This document shows positions 32,194 through 44,849 of a DNA stretch of 44,849 bases, piece by piece. Positions within the stretch are counted from its first letter, which is position 1; every line of letters begins with the position of its first letter. The stretch is taken from assembly GCA_015501585.1 (NCBI GenBank), contig JADNRY010000487.1:1-44849 (forward strand). The letters are read 5' to 3'. The translations under genes were made by a program, and so were the position numbers. This DNA comes from Rhodocollybia butyracea. Lineage: Eukaryota; Basidiomycota; Agaricomycetes; Agaricales; Omphalotaceae. Below the pieces are notes generated by a model, which was given only the letters and a program-made list of their open reading frames with translations, had not been told where the DNA came from and did not search any database.

Positions 32194-34315
32194 TCATCGA
32201 CTTCCTCGACAGAAGGACGGCGTGCGGAAGCCATCCTCACCGCCGGGAGCGCCCCCCGCAACGTATAGTTTCTGAATGATCGAGTTGGCAGTCGCCTCAA
32301 GTTCCTTCTGTGTCCCTTCGTACTCATCCTTCGAACCCTCCTGTGACTCATCGAGCCACTTAATGGCATCATCGACAACGGACTGGAGCTTGCTTAACTT
32401 GCACATGTCATTGATAAGGGACTGTTTAAGGCCATATGCGTACAACTCGAAACTGTTTTTGACAGTGATACGAGTGTTGAAAGCTTCGTCTTCGGCTTCG
32501 TACTCCTCGGCTTCTATCGTCATGCGTTCAATCTCCCCCTCGGAAAGACGGCCCATGTCATTGATTATAGTGGTTGTAATGAAATTGGATATGCCGGTGG
32601 TCGTGTCTGAAGCGGATACGTTCAGGATACCGTTAACGTCGATGTCGAAGGTGACCATGATTTCAGGGGTACATGGTAAGGAAGAGGAATATCGGAGAGC
32701 TCAAATACTCCGAGGAGTTTGTTGTCCTTGGTGCGCGCGCGCTCGCCCTCAAAGACCTGGAAAAGGATGCTCTCCTGCTTGTCAGTAGATGTGGAAGAGG
32801 TGGAGAGCAATCCAGTCTTCTTAGTGGGGATGATGGTATTGCGTTTGATTAGTGCATTCATGATACCTCCGGCGGTCTCAGTACCGAGGGAGAAAGGCGT
32901 GACATCTAGAACAACTAAATCCTGAGTCTTCTCAGATGTGACACCAGAGATAAGGGCAGCCTGGACAGCAGCACCATAGGCCACAGCCTCCTCTGGGTTG
33001 ATGTTTTTGTTGAGCTCCTTGCCGTTGAAAAAGTCGGACACGAGCTTGACAACATAAGGGATACGGGTGGAGCCACCAACCAAGACAATTTCGTGCACAT
33101 TGCCTTTGTCAATCTTGGAGTCGGACAGGACCTTCTTGACGGGGTCAAGAGTGCGTTGGAAGAGGTCATGGCAGAGCTCCTCGAAACGAGCACGAGTGAT
33201 GGAAGAGTAAAAGTCGATACCCGCGTAGAGGGAGTCAATTTCTATGGAGGTCCTAGTGGCGGAGGAAAGGGTTCGTTTTGCACGCTCACAAGCAGTGCGG
33301 AGACGCCGAACAGCTCGAGAATGCAAGGACATATCTAAAGCAAGTCAGATAAAAACATCAGAAAGGAGATAAAACATACCCTTCTTGTTCTTACGCTTGA
33401 ACTCTTGGATAAAGTAATCGACGAGACAAGTATCAAAATCCTCACCACCAAGGTGAGCGTCGCCAGTAGTAGCCTTAACTTCAAATGCACCATCCTCGAT
33501 AGTCAAGAGCGAAACATCAAAAGTTCCTCCTCCAAGATCAAAGATGAGGACATTATGCTCGCCAGTGAGATTCCTTTCGAGACCATAAGCAATGGCAGCA
33601 GCACTCGGCTCATTGATGATACGGAGAACATTCATACCAGAGATCCTACCAGCGTCCTTGGTAGCCTGACGCTGCGAGTCGTTGAAGTAAGCAGGTACAG
33701 TGACGACTGAGTCGTAGACAGTTGTACCGAGAAAAGCCTCGGCAATCTTTTTCATTTTGAGGAGAACCATGGAAGAGATTTCTTCGGGGCACTGAAAGAC
33801 ACCAAACTGAGGACAGATCAGATAAAAGGGGAAAAAGCTTACGAATCGCTTCGTCTCACCATGGTGTTCGACTTCAATGTAGGGGTTTCCCTTCATTGAG
33901 ACAATCTTGAAAGGGAAGTGCTTCATGTCAGCTTGTACTTCGGCATCGTCGAATTTACGGCCGATGAGACGTTTGACATCAAATACACTGGAAGGGGGTT
34001 ATTAGTATACAAAAGAATCCTTCGAAATTTGATATTGAAAGCATATCTACGTATTGTGAGGGTTCCTCGAGGCTTGGTTTTTTGCAGCGTCGCCCAAAAG
34101 ACGTTCGTCGTCGGTGAAGGCAACGTACGAAGGGGTTGTACGGTTACCTTGGTCGTTGGCGATTATTTCAACACGATCGTTTTGCCAGACACCAACACAT
34201 CTAGAAGAAAACATCAGTCTGCGAAAAAATTAAGAAAGGGACCAAATAAAACTCACGAATAGGTGGTGCCCAGATCGATACCAATGGCTTTTGAATTTGG
34301 GGAATGATAACCCAT
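32194..34315 (-). pseudogene. HSP70 chaperone gene 2 (SSA type), two frameshifts
   Basis: Tandem paralogue of gene 1 in the same orientation, starting MGYHSPNSKAIGIDLGTTYS at 34315 with introns at equivalent places. Signatures: [31 protein letters not shown], a [11 protein letters not shown] loop, [23 protein letters not shown] and linker [16 protein letters not shown]. Between the [10 protein letters not shown] and [10 protein letters not shown] codons (about 32663-32690) one base is missing, so the second half of the substrate domain is in another frame. The C-terminal VEEVD (32196-32210), the docking signal for TPR co-chaperones, is also one frame away from the open frame, which ends in a divergent tail at 32194. 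Without the frameshifts it would be a standard cytosolic HSP70 of about 640-650 residues. Confidence 0.85.
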
Positions 34316-34381
34316 TATGACAAGTTATGTTTGAATGGATGAGGCGATGGAAAGGAAGAGAACTCTAGGCTCGATTGCTCT

Positions 34382-34388
34382 GTTTATA
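34382..34388 (-). promoter_or_regulatory. TATA box of HSP70 gene 2
   Basis: TATAAAC on the minus strand, about 67-73 bp before the ATG, in a context conserved with gene 1. Confidence 0.55.
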
Positions 34389-34983
34389 AAACCAACAGGA
34401 TGACTTGAGGATTCTGCATGGCTAAAGCTCCAGTGTCCTTCTGTCGAGGATGCGATGGTTCCTAGATAATAGACTCTTACATTCAAACTGCATGAGGATG
34501 AAGACATCGATAAACCAATTCAATTGACGACTTGGATGTTTGGACTTCTCCACAATCGGATGACCTAACAGGTATTGAAGGATTCTAGGAAGCATGATCC
34601 AAGAGATGGGAAAGGTGCGTCTACTTTTAAGAAGAGACTATTGGTAGCAGCACAAGTGTTAGTCTCTCGCTGGGGCAAAACTGTGAATGAGATAAGCTGA
34701 GTCACTTATTTTCTGTGCGATCTTCGTGTTGCGGTATCCAAAATCGAATCCGGTTTGATTCGAATGCGCTAGACGTGGTATATAAGTAAGGTTCATTGGT
34801 CTCATGCCTGTAAGATCCGGAGGGACTTTGGAGTATGGTGGTCCAACATGGCCCTTTCGGTTAATTCCGGCCCGGGTATCAGGATTGACGTGTCAAGGCG
34901 CCACGATATAACTTTCAACCTACTCCCTTCATCCAACGAATTCCTCATTTACTGAACACATTCCTTCCTTTCCCACTCAAAAA
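34389..34983. other. Divergent intergenic region between HSP70 gene 2 and the RAMP4-like gene
   Basis: Upstream sequence for both flanking genes. No further gene seen. Confidence 0.4.
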
Positions 34984-35309
34984 ATGGTGCGCACAAGTCA
35001 ATCTGGATCCCTCCAAATATAACTGCTAATTTAGCCGGTCGCTTTTGCCTTGTAGCCTACCGAATTCGAAATGAGGCGACGGAACGAAAAGTTCGCCAAA
35101 GATGCACGAGAAGGGAAAAAGCCGACACATCTGTCGCGCCAGGAAAAACTAGCTAAACGAAGCCCGATAAGCTCTTGGGCACTGGGTATCGTCGTGTTCG
35201 TTGTAGTTGGAGGAGGTACGTGTTCAATCACTTGTTTGTATGGAATTCTATGCTGAGTTACGACCCAAAAATAGTCTTATTTGAACTTGCGAGACTGGTA
35301 TTCCTATAG
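34984..35309 (+). CDS. RAMP4/SERP1 (Ysy6)-type ER membrane protein (65 aa, three exons)
   Basis: Small tail-anchored protein associated with the Sec61 translocon, thought to protect or stabilise new membrane proteins during ER stress. Exons: 34984-34986 (only the ATG), 35056-35215 and 35275-35309; phases agree. The family pattern is clear: basic N-terminus RRRNEKFAKDAREGKKP, then KRSPISSWALGIVVFVVVGG, a single membrane segment, ending FELARLVFL. The ATG-only first exon is supported by the in-frame Pro-Thr-Glu start of exon 2, typical of fungal members. An ATG within exon 2 (35071) would give a shorter form. Confidence 0.88.
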
Positions 35310-35463
35310 TTGCAAAGAATATCTGTTATCGTTGTTGGCCCAGAGCCTCGTTGTACCACCACTTGGAATGCGTGTTGTTTTGATACCTTGCAGGCTTTAT
35401 TATATCTGCTTTTACACACGGAAACATATATAACAGCAAAACATACACTATGGGAAAGATAAT

Positions 35464-37275
<1,812 letters not shown>

Positions 37276-37579
37276 GGCTCAAAAGTGGAATGAAGGTGGC
37301 GGTAACTGGGAAAGCAAAGCTTGTCGTGCTAGTAATTCTCACGTGCGAGGACAGTTCAGATTTGTCGTTTTTTTTGTGGTATACTAAACTGATATGTATG
37401 AGGTATTCTACACCCAGCTTTTGTAGCAGGCAAGGCACAATGCGGACTGAAAAGCTTTCATGGCAATCTGAGGAACCGTATAAGCGTGAACCGTTGCACA
37501 ACACGGTACACAGTCTACTAGTCCTGGAATTAACAGCATAATGTCCAGTAATCTCTAAGTTATCGGTCAAAAGGATGTA
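37276..37579. other. Short spacer, no gene seen
   Basis: Between RBBP4-type and ATP synthase e genes, both on the minus strand. It must hold the promoter of the former and the 3' end of the latter. Confidence 0.5.
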
Positions 37580-37954
37580 TTATGCGGAAGCTTCCCATTT
37601 TGCAATCAGTTTCTCCAAATCAAATCGAGGGTCTTCTGGGTCAGTAATAACTGAACGAATAACGGTAAGACTTGAGAAAGTGCAGATACAATGGTCACTC
37701 ACTATTATCGAAGAGTTTGCAGAAGCCTGCTGCTTTTTCCATGCCTCCTTGGCCTCAGCAATTAGGTGCTCTCGATCATGAGCTGCGTGCTGAAGTTTTT
37801 GTTCATTGTGAGCTGCTTGCAATGTCCGGCGATGATAGAAACCGTAGAATACACCAGCAAAAAGAGCAGAGTATCGGGCAACCTGCGAGAAAAGCTGAAG
37901 AAGATTGCTTCAATGTTTAGACAGACAGCGCACGTTAACTGTGGGCGAAACCAT
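37580..37954 (-). CDS. ATP21: Mitochondrial ATP synthase subunit e
   Basis: Small inner-membrane subunit of F1Fo ATP synthase needed for dimer formation and cristae shape. Three exons: a 21-base first exon coding MVSPTVN (37954-37934), an intron GTGCGC...CGCAG, exon 2 coding VARYSALFAGVFYGFYHRRT followed by a charged helix (EHLIAEAKEAWKKQQ), a short intron near 37690, and the end TDPEDPRFDLEKLIAKWEASA. The single membrane segment carries the Gly-x3-Gly spacing typical of the subunit. The exact donor of the last intron is not certain; GTGACC fits the frame. Length about 93 residues is usual for the family. Confidence 0.82.
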
Positions 37955-38344
37955 GACCGTGAAGTTCTAGTCCAGCGGGGTAATTAATTGACGGGTGAGA
38001 GGTTAGACCTCTAGTAGGGAAGCTAAGAAATTCGTTCAACATATTAGTATGAAGTATTCAACGAAACGTAGAGGCGTACTAGAATTTTGGAGGGAAAGCT
38101 TTGGAAAGAAGCGCGCGACGGGAAATTTCGGGCCTCTCCTGTTCAAACGCCGAGCCAATCAAAAAAAAAATAATTCTTCTCAATATCGGTTTTCTTTATT
38201 TCGCAATTGCACTTCTAGATCATCAAAACAATAATAGTAATAATATGTATGCCAAAGTGTAGAGAACGAATGACGGGCTGAGTAGACTATATAAGCGAAA
38301 TTTCTCTGAAATACGGAAATACTGAACTTTTGACTCCAATGCAC
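37955..38344. other. Spacer before duplicated F-box-like block
   Basis: No gene seen. The right end (from about 38265, 'gacgggctgagtagacta') matches 40525 onward, so it belongs to the tandem duplicated block. Confidence 0.4.
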
Positions 38345-40068
38345 CTACAACCACTTGTGCAACATAAACGCGGCAGTCAAGTCGGAGGTATATACGCAGT
38401 CAGAGTCTCCTGCTACAATCTGAAATGCTATAGCTCGCTGAGGCGGGCACAGCGCAGATACCTCAAACAATTTAACTTGAATCGTTTGGGGTGCACGATG
38501 CTTCTGCATCACCTCTTGAAGTACCTGTATATGACTTGGGTCTGTATAGGGGTACCCCAAGGTTGCTGGCAACAAGAAGCAGAATCCAAGCATTAAACAG
38601 TCTAAACTGGGAAGATTCGATACGATATCGTTATAGCAGCGGTGTAAATCCTATAGGGTCTTCAAAATTAGTAAAACAGCAATAAAGAGTGCTATATCCT
38701 TACGGGGAGATTAAAAGCTGCCTCAATCCCCACTACGCAGTCGAAATGCGTCAAATGAGGGCATGAAGTGACGATGCCAGTCAGATTGTCAATGCTAATC
38801 CCCATAAGTTCTTCGTGCGACGTTATCCGAAGGTCACGAACCCGCAACACGCGAAGAGTCTTCAAGGACTTCAACGCTGTTATCAATTGCAGTTCTTTTT
38901 CCTTGGAAATGGTCTGGCCCACAGTAAGAATGAGGGTGTCAATGGGACGCGCACCAGAGAGGCATAGCGATACACAGTCCCCTAAAAGAGTGACACGAAG
39001 CATTGAGAGTTTGGGGAATATCCGCGGATCAACTGGATGCCCTCGATGTAACGATGCACCGCAGAAGACAAAAGTCTCAACATTGGGGTGCCGGAGAAAA
39101 AAAGCTGAGCATTCTACGCAGATGGATTCTACCATTGTAATATCGACGAGGTGAAGTTCCTTCAAATTGGGAAATGTGAACGTCGGGTTTGCCAAAGCCC
39201 TGTGAATAGGTTTGACGGATATATCTGGGTTCGACCATCCGCCTGGGATATAGAGAGTTAAACGTTGAATTTGTGGGCAGGATTCCGGCACTTTCTGTAG
39301 AACTTTAGCTATTGTAGACGGCTCTGGCGGGTATACTGAAAACCATTAATAAAATGTAATCTTCATACATTATTAGTGGTACTCACCAGTGACTCCGCCG
39401 TGACTGCGACGTCCAGGAAATGTCAAGTTCAAACCTTCCAATGATGAACCACATAAACTGCTCTGAAACTACTGTTCAGTTTTCTGCGGGTCGGAAATGA
39501 AGCAGCACTTACAATTATTGCAAGACTCCTTCGCAGAGTGGCGATAGGGAACGGGCACTCAATGGTTACTTTTTCAAGCGACGAAAGTTTTGCAAATTCG
39601 ACATTGGGAAAAACATCAGGAAGGCTGAGCAGATCACATTCATAACGAAACGATTTGATTGCAGCATTTGGAGCATAGAAGATGACGTTGTTAACAGCTT
39701 TTGTAACAAGTTGTTTGAACGTGGTGAGATCACTGGTGGGAGCCCTTCCATCCTATCGTTCTTAGCCTTTTCTTCCCGCTCCTTGTGTTTAGATACAACC
39801 GAATAAGAAGGTCGATCAGGGAACGAAAGAGATATACGCCTGACAAAAGATGCGGGATGAGGGCCACTCAGAGGAAGGCGGGATTTTTCAGAAGATGCGA
39901 GGGTAAATAGCGCTGGACTCTGAACAGACTCGTAAAGAGCACCAGCGAATGCTGCATAAGCACGCTTCGAGACTCTTGAGAGAGAACAAAGGCTGGATAG
40001 TCGAGTTCTTCCAGAATGAGATGGCATAATTCGTTAGGAAGCAAGTCAAATCCAAAGCGGCGGGACAT
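38345..40068 (-). pseudogene. F-box/leucine-rich protein, block copy A (one frameshift)
   Basis: A second F-box family, unrelated in detail to the left array. ATG at 40068; N-terminus FDLLPNELCHLILEELDY fits an F-box. At about 39996 one base is missing compared with copy B, so the next part of the F-box (SLSRVSKRAYAAFAG) is in another frame. The middle includes PALFTLASSEKSRLPLSGPHP, then several exons with short introns. The C-terminal half has leucine-rich repeat-like strands (FPNLKELHLVDI, LKSLKTLRVLRVRDLRI). The last intron (GTAAGG...CTATAG, near 38640-38705) joins to an exon ending at TAG 38345. Probably an SCF substrate adaptor when intact. Confidence 0.65.
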
Positions 40069-40256
40069 TTTACTGAAAATCAAAGGTCAGCAATGTAAAG
40101 AAGCTTGGAATATAATTTTATACCTCTTGCTGGAAGAGTCTGGAGAAGAGAAAGTTGATATTATAATTCAGTCACACACTGCGCCCAGCACGTGCTCGTG
40201 TCGTGACGCGTCGTCGCGTCTAGTCTTACTATTAGAAAATTGAATATTCGGGCCAT

Positions 40257-40490
40257 ATGTCATCACCTTCTCGTCTTTCTTCTCCCCAGACGCGGGGCAT
40301 GGCTTGCTCGAAGATACGGTAGTTGGTCTTGGAAAGTATGCTTGAAAGGCCGAAATTGCGGATCATACTCTGAACAAGGTGTCATACGGATAACTTTGGA
40401 TATGTGGCGAGTTGTGGACTTACGAAATCACCGAATATTCATCCTTCCACAGAAATTTCATAGATTATCAAATGGTTATAGTACATAATA
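40257..40490 (+). pseudogene. 5' relic of the Sld7-like gene in block copy A
   Basis: Starts ATGTCATC, matching the start of the gene at 42488 (MSSPSR), and continues with recognisable pieces ('cttggaaagtatg', 'ggataac', 'cgaatattcat'). Large parts are deleted and the frame is broken. It shows that the tandem duplication took the shared promoter plus the first part of the neighbouring gene. Confidence 0.7.
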
Positions 40491-40568
40491 CGCCAAAGAT
40501 CAAGTTCAAAGAACAAATGGCGGGCTGAGTAGACTACGTGTACCAGCGAGATTTTCTAATATGTGAAA

Positions 40569-42290
40569 CCCGATGCACCTACAACCACAACCATGGCACT
40601 TGCGCAACGTAAACGTGGCAGTCAAATTAGTCTAAGTCTATTGCTACTAGTTGAAAGGCTACAGTTCGCTGAGGCGGGTACAGCGCAGATACCTGAAAAC
40701 AATTCAACTTGAATCGTTTGGGGTGTACGATGCTTCTGCATCACCTCTTGAAGTACCTGGATATGACTGAGGTTTGTATATGGTACTCGGGGGTTGCTGG
40801 GAACAAAAAGTAGACTCCAAGCACTAAGCAGTCTAGATTGGAAGATTCGAAGCGATATCGCTGTAGCAGCGGTGTAAATCCTGTACAGTCTTCAGAATTA
40901 GGAACATAGTAATAAATGAGCGTTATATCCTTACGGGGAGATTAAAAGCTGCCTCAATGCCCACTACACATTCGAAATGTCTCAAATGAGGGCATGAAGT
41001 GACAAGGCCAGTTAGAGTATCAAGGCGAATCCCCATAAGTTCTCCGCACGACGTTAACCGAAGGTCACGGATACGCAACACACGAAGCGTGTTCAAAGAC
41101 TTCAACGCTATCAACAATCGCAGCTCTTCTTCGATGGGATGATAGGGCCCATAGTAAGATCGAGGGTGTCAATGGGACGCGCACCAGAGAGGCACATCGA
41201 TACACAGTCCCCTAAAAAAGCGACATGAAGCATGGAGAGATTGGGGAATATTTGGGGATCAATTGACTGTCCTCGATGTAACGATGCACCACAGAAGACA
41301 AAAGTCTCAACATTCGGTGTCGGGAGAAAAAAAGCCGAGCATTCCAAGCAGATGGATTCTACCATTGTGGTATCGATGAGCGGAGGTGCCTCAAATTGGG
41401 AAATGTGAATGACGGGCTTGCCAAAGCCCTATGAATGGTTTGACGGATATGTTTGGTTTTGAGCCATCCACTGGGATATAGAGAGTTAAACGTTGAATTT
41501 GTGGGCAGGATTCCTGCACTTTGTGTAGAACTTTGGCTATTGTAGACGCTCTGGCGGTATACTAAAAATCATTAATGAAACGCGATGTTGATACAATAGT
41601 GGAACTCACCAGTGACTTGGCTGCCGTGACTACGACGCTTAGGAAATGTCAGGTCCAAAGCTTTTAATGATGAGCCACATAAACTGCTCTGAAACTACTG
41701 TTCAGTTTAATGCGGTCGGAATAGAAGCAGTACTTACAATCATCGCAAGACTCCTTCGCAGAGTAGTGTAGGGAACGGGCATTCAATCGCTACTCTTTCA
41801 AGAGACGAAAGTTTTGCGAAATCGACATTGTAGAAGCATCAGGAAGGCTGAGCAGATCACATTCGTAACCAAAATATTTGACTGCAGCGTTTGGAGCATA
41901 GAAGATGATGTTGTTAACAGCGCTCTGACTAGTTGTTTGAACGTGGTGAGATCACTAGGTGGAAGTCCTTCCATCCTATCGTTCTTAGCCTTTTCTTCCG
42001 CTCCTTGGGTTTGGATACAACCGAATAAGAAACTCGATCAGGGAACGAAAAAGATATATGTCTGACAAAAGATGCGGGATGAGGGCCACTCAGAGGAAGG
42101 CGGGATTTTTTCAGAAGATGCGAGGGTAAATAGCGCTGGACTCTGAACAAACCTCGTAAAGAGTACCAGCGAATGCTGCATAAGCACGCTTCGAGACTCT
42201 TGAAAGAGAAGAAATGCTGGAATAATCGAGTTCTTCCACAATGAGATGCATAATTCGTTGGAAGCAAGTCAAATCCAGACCGGCGGACAT
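40569..42290 (-). pseudogene. F-box/leucine-rich protein, block copy B (several frameshifts)
   Basis: Tandem copy of the gene at 38345-40068, shifted by 2222 bp between start codons. Here the stretch lost in copy A is in frame (DYSSISSLSRVSKRAYAAFAG, 42160-42230), but other single bases are missing near 42262-42282 (start of the F-box), near 41130 and near 40860, the last giving a stop. Leucine-rich strands are still readable (LKSLNTLRVLRIRDLRL). It is more decayed than copy A. Confidence 0.7.
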
Positions 42291-42399
42291 TTTGCTGAAA
42301 TTAAAAGGTCAAAATGTACAAAAGCCTCAAAATATAATTATATACCTCTTGCTGGATGAAAGAAGAGAAAGTTCGTGACAGACAGTCACACTACGCCCT

Positions 42400-42407
42400 G
42401 CACGTGC
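42400..42407. promoter_or_regulatory. GCACGTGC palindrome in divergent promoter
   Basis: E-box-type palindrome between F-box-like copy B and the Sld7-like gene. The same 8-mer is at 40188-40195 in the promoter of block copy A. Confidence 0.4.
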
Positions 42408-42434
42408 TCGTGGATTTCTCGTGGATTGCGTGTG

Positions 42435-42440
42435 ACGCGT
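42435..42440. promoter_or_regulatory. ACGCGT (MCB) site 48 bp before the Sld7-like start
   Basis: ACGCGT is the MluI cell-cycle box, bound by MBF and typical of genes switched on at G1/S for DNA replication. It is 48 bp before the ATG at 42488. The relic in block A has it at 40206-40211, 46 bp before its ATG. This fits a replication role of the downstream gene. Confidence 0.5.
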
Positions 42441-42487
42441 CGTAACAGGTTTGTTGACCTGCGGTCTCTTATGAATATCCAGGTCAA

Positions 42488-43838
42488 ATGTCATCGCCTT
42501 CTCGTCCTTCTTCTCACCGTCTTCTCTACGTGGCGCACTCTCACTTCCTGACTCTGATTTATGCCTCGATGGCTTCACTTTTACCGCCCAAATTGACGCA
42601 GGATACAACTTACTCGAAAATCCGTTAGCCTTGGCCTTGGAAAGTATGCGTGGAAGGCCGACATTGCGGCTTATGGGCACTACAACCCTGAAAGATGTAC
42701 ATATGGATAACAGTGGAGATATTATGCTGTGAGTTGTGGAATAACTCGTGGAATGACCGAATGACCGAATATTCATATGTCCGCAGAGATATACACCCAG
42801 AAGCCATTCTTTCGCGAATTTATATGGAAAACATGTTTTGTTTACCATCGACTTCGAAAGATACACCGGGTATCAGAATAGCATTGGGCGACAGCGGTAC
42901 ATCGTGCTCGACTCTTAACTAAGATCCACACGCTGAACGCCTTTCAGAAACAACCCAAATCATCATCTTTCCAAAGTCAGTGCCAAATGAAAATGACTTG
43001 GGACAACCACGTCATATCCTCTCGGTTGCCCGAGTAACTCCGATGCCTGTAACGAAGCCACGATTACCACGACCTGACGACCCAACACCACGTAAACCAC
43101 CTTTGCTCCAGTTCAACACGGCATCTGATCTACGACGAGTGGCGAGCTTCAATGCCTCGAGCGATTTGGCTCGCAAACGACAGAAATTGTCTAATGAATC
43201 TACTATTGCGAATCTTGGAAGCGACGTTCGGTTGGTTCCAAAAGCAACTCCAGAATTTAAAGTCCCTTCATTACCTGATAAGAATGCGAGATCTAAAGTG
43301 AAAGACAAGGGGAAAGGGAAGGCCGACGTAGCTGACGACTTAGAGCTGGAAAGCCAAGCCAGTGGTGGTAAACGAAAGGTCGAGAACAAGGGAAAGCGGA
43401 AGAGAGAAAGCGAAGAAGTAACGACAGTTGAGCAGACCGCGCAGGAAAAAGAGAATAGGACGGTAAAGCCTTTCTTTTTTCATTGAATCCATTATTCTAA
43501 TATTCTTGTTTAGCATATCAAACAAGTGACTGTTCACTATTTGGCCAAGTCCCTGGTAACGAAGACGCATCCGGAATTCAAACCTATATACCAGATGGCC
43601 ATCCAAAGTGTAGGATTTGCCGTGGTGCGTCGTTTCCGATACACCGCGCAACAGTGTATTTGACCAACATATCCTCCAGCGTAACGATATCAAGGTTCGA
43701 CCTATTGACCAGCAACTAATAGAGCGTTTGGTTCAAATCCACGTTGGGATGTACACCGGACAGATACTCGATAACAACGAAGCAGTGGTAGCTTCAAGTA
43801 GTAGTCTTACTCCTGCACAATCGAAATTATGGCCTTGA
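42488..43838 (+). CDS. Probable Sld7-like DNA replication protein (378 aa model, one frameshift)
   Basis: Sld7 pairs with Sld3 to help start replication. Exons: 42488-42728, 42787-42896, 42948-43462, 43514-43624 and 43680-43838. Phases agree through all introns only if one base is restored near 42529-42531, after the SSHRLLY codons; downstream the other frame reads GALSLPDSDLCLDGFTF. Then come ESMRGRPTLRL, HPEAILSRIYMENMFCL, RIALGD and a long basic Lys-rich middle (KVKDKGKGKADVADD). The C-terminal domain (HIKQVTVHYLAKS ... HPEFKPIYQMAIQSVGFAV ... LIERLVQIHVGMY) resembles the Sld7 C-terminal domain. Family assignment is from memory of motifs and is moderate. The Lys-rich middle suggests nuclear location. 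It diverges from F-box-like copy B by 197 bp. Confidence 0.6.
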
Positions 43839-44585
43839 TCGCGTTAACTCAGCTGTCTCGACTTTCCTTCATACCCGTCTCGCTTGGGCAAACCATCGTT
43901 ATTGCGTCATCCTCGTCTCATGAAACACATGTGCCCTTGGCTTGATTGTATGGAAGTTCTTAATCTTTCCATTTTCATCTCTGCTCCACTGACCCCCAGA
44001 TGCTACTTGGACGCAATGGCGTTATAAGCGTCATACAGGTACCACAGGATTTTGCATCGGAATTGATCCTTATTGAGTTCATTCAGTAAACCTTTGGTAG
44101 TATGTACCAGCTTTCGCGGTTTACCTGCGACCGAATACTTATTGAAAGCGGCGTCCTTCCTTCCTTTAGGCCTAAATCAGCAGTCCCACATATCACATAT
44201 CATGGGGTTGACGTTGAAAATCAAGAAACATCGCTAGCTTTAGGCTGCTTTAGACCTATCTGTCCTTCGACCAGCGATGTCAATCTATGGAATACAACAT
44301 ATTCTAGTAGAATCCTTTCATGATTGGAATTGAATAGATAACAGCGATGTATCCCAGCGGTCAACGTTGTTGTCCTGCATCTAGTATCAGGAACTTACCT
44401 CCGGACTCCAGAGCACGTGTAGTTGATTGAACCGATATACCTCTCTCAGCCTTCAGGACTTCAAGCAACTTTCCCATCTTGAGTTTTTTCCAAGGTCAAT
44501 ATGGTGATGATTGATCTCGATATGGAGGAATAGATCTAAGATTACATCACCCTTTTATTGTCCTTTTGGCTAAAGGTAGCGAGGA
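43839..44585. other. No gene seen
   Basis: About 750 bp between the Sld7-like gene and a possible gene at the edge. An open frame of 73 codons (44102-44323) has no recognisable features. Confidence 0.35.
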
Positions 44586-44849
44586 TTATACGTACATACA
44601 TAAGTAGGCTAAATAAGAACGAGATACACAAAGGCCAATAATACGAGCGACTCTTCTTGCTCCAAATGCCCAACTATAACATGATCCAGGCAACGATTGA
44701 GCGAGGGCACTTTTAGTTGTGGACTCCTTGTTTTCACTAAGCAGAACGTCAAACGTGAGGACATGCACCTGGACTGGACATGCACACCTGACTAGTGCCA
44801 GTGACAACATCAGAAACTTACTGCCGTCAATCAAACTCAGAAGCTTACT
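44586..44849 (-). CDS. Possible 3' end of an unknown gene, cut by window edge
   Basis: A splice-consistent end: partial exon 44849-44822 and exon 44773-44586, joined by a 48 bp intron (GTAAGT...TCCAG), ending at TAA 44586-44588. The encoded tail includes VHVLTFDVLLSENKES and a hydrophobic end. I do not recognise it; it may be chance. Confidence 0.3.
   Translation of the reverse strand, partial: SKLLSLIDGSKFLMLSLALVRCACPVQVHVLTFDVLLSENKESTTKSALAQSLPGSCYSWAFGARRVARIIGLCVSRSYLAYLCMYV

Noticed and set aside
42327..42866. 179-residue minus-strand frame as a gene between F-box-like copy B and the Sld7-like gene
   Set aside because: It is antisense to exons 1 and 2 of the Sld7-like gene and overlaps the promoter; it has no supporting motif.

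Overview
The window looks like nuclear DNA of a mushroom-forming basidiomycete (Agaricomycetes). The reasons are dense genes with many 46-77 bp GT-AG introns, DUF6535-type membrane proteins, a NACHT-type NTPase relic, expanded F-box families and many small non-autonomous transposons. I saw no rRNA, tRNA or CRISPR array. All gene models below were assembled by eye from splice sites and reading frames.

Left part (1-10.3 kb): a tandem array of one F-box gene family. There is a 3' remnant (1-603), an intact-looking copy (1648-3098), a copy whose end is replaced by a LINE insertion (3438-4986, LINE 4856-5764), a copy carrying a 105 bp palindromic element in intron 1 (6465-8008), and a decayed copy (8743-9922). 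Promoter-like spacers repeat with the genes. Intact copies share two introns, and the apparent mid-gene stops are intron 1.

Conserved core (10.4-16.4 kb): a mitochondrial NADH-cytochrome b5 reductase (MCR1, minus) and a HOG1-type MAP kinase (plus) diverge from a 345 bp promoter that holds a palindromic CRE site. A divergent indoleamine 2,3-dioxygenase-family gene follows.

Repeat-rich middle (16.4-29.1 kb): diverged ~0.35 kb tandem repeats, a LINE 3' fragment, two DUF6535-type genes, a NACHT relic, a 67 bp inverted repeat pair, a 733 bp foldback element, a TAA-flanked MITE, a diverged second copy of the promoter and first codons of the dioxygenase gene, and long stretches without recognisable genes.

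Right part (29.1-44.8 kb): two tandem HSP70 genes (minus), both frameshifted and both with the EEVD tail out of frame; a RAMP4/SERP1-type ER protein; an RBBP4/HAT2-type WD40 histone chaperone; ATP synthase subunit e; and a ~2.2 kb tandem duplication of a divergent gene pair (F-box-like, minus; Sld7-like replication protein, plus). The surviving Sld7-like gene has an ACGCGT cell-cycle box just upstream.

Single-base indels break several genes that are otherwise well conserved (HSP70 x2, RBBP4, Sld7-like, F-box-like A). This may be true decay, but in RBBP4 and the Sld7-like gene sequence error is at least as likely.
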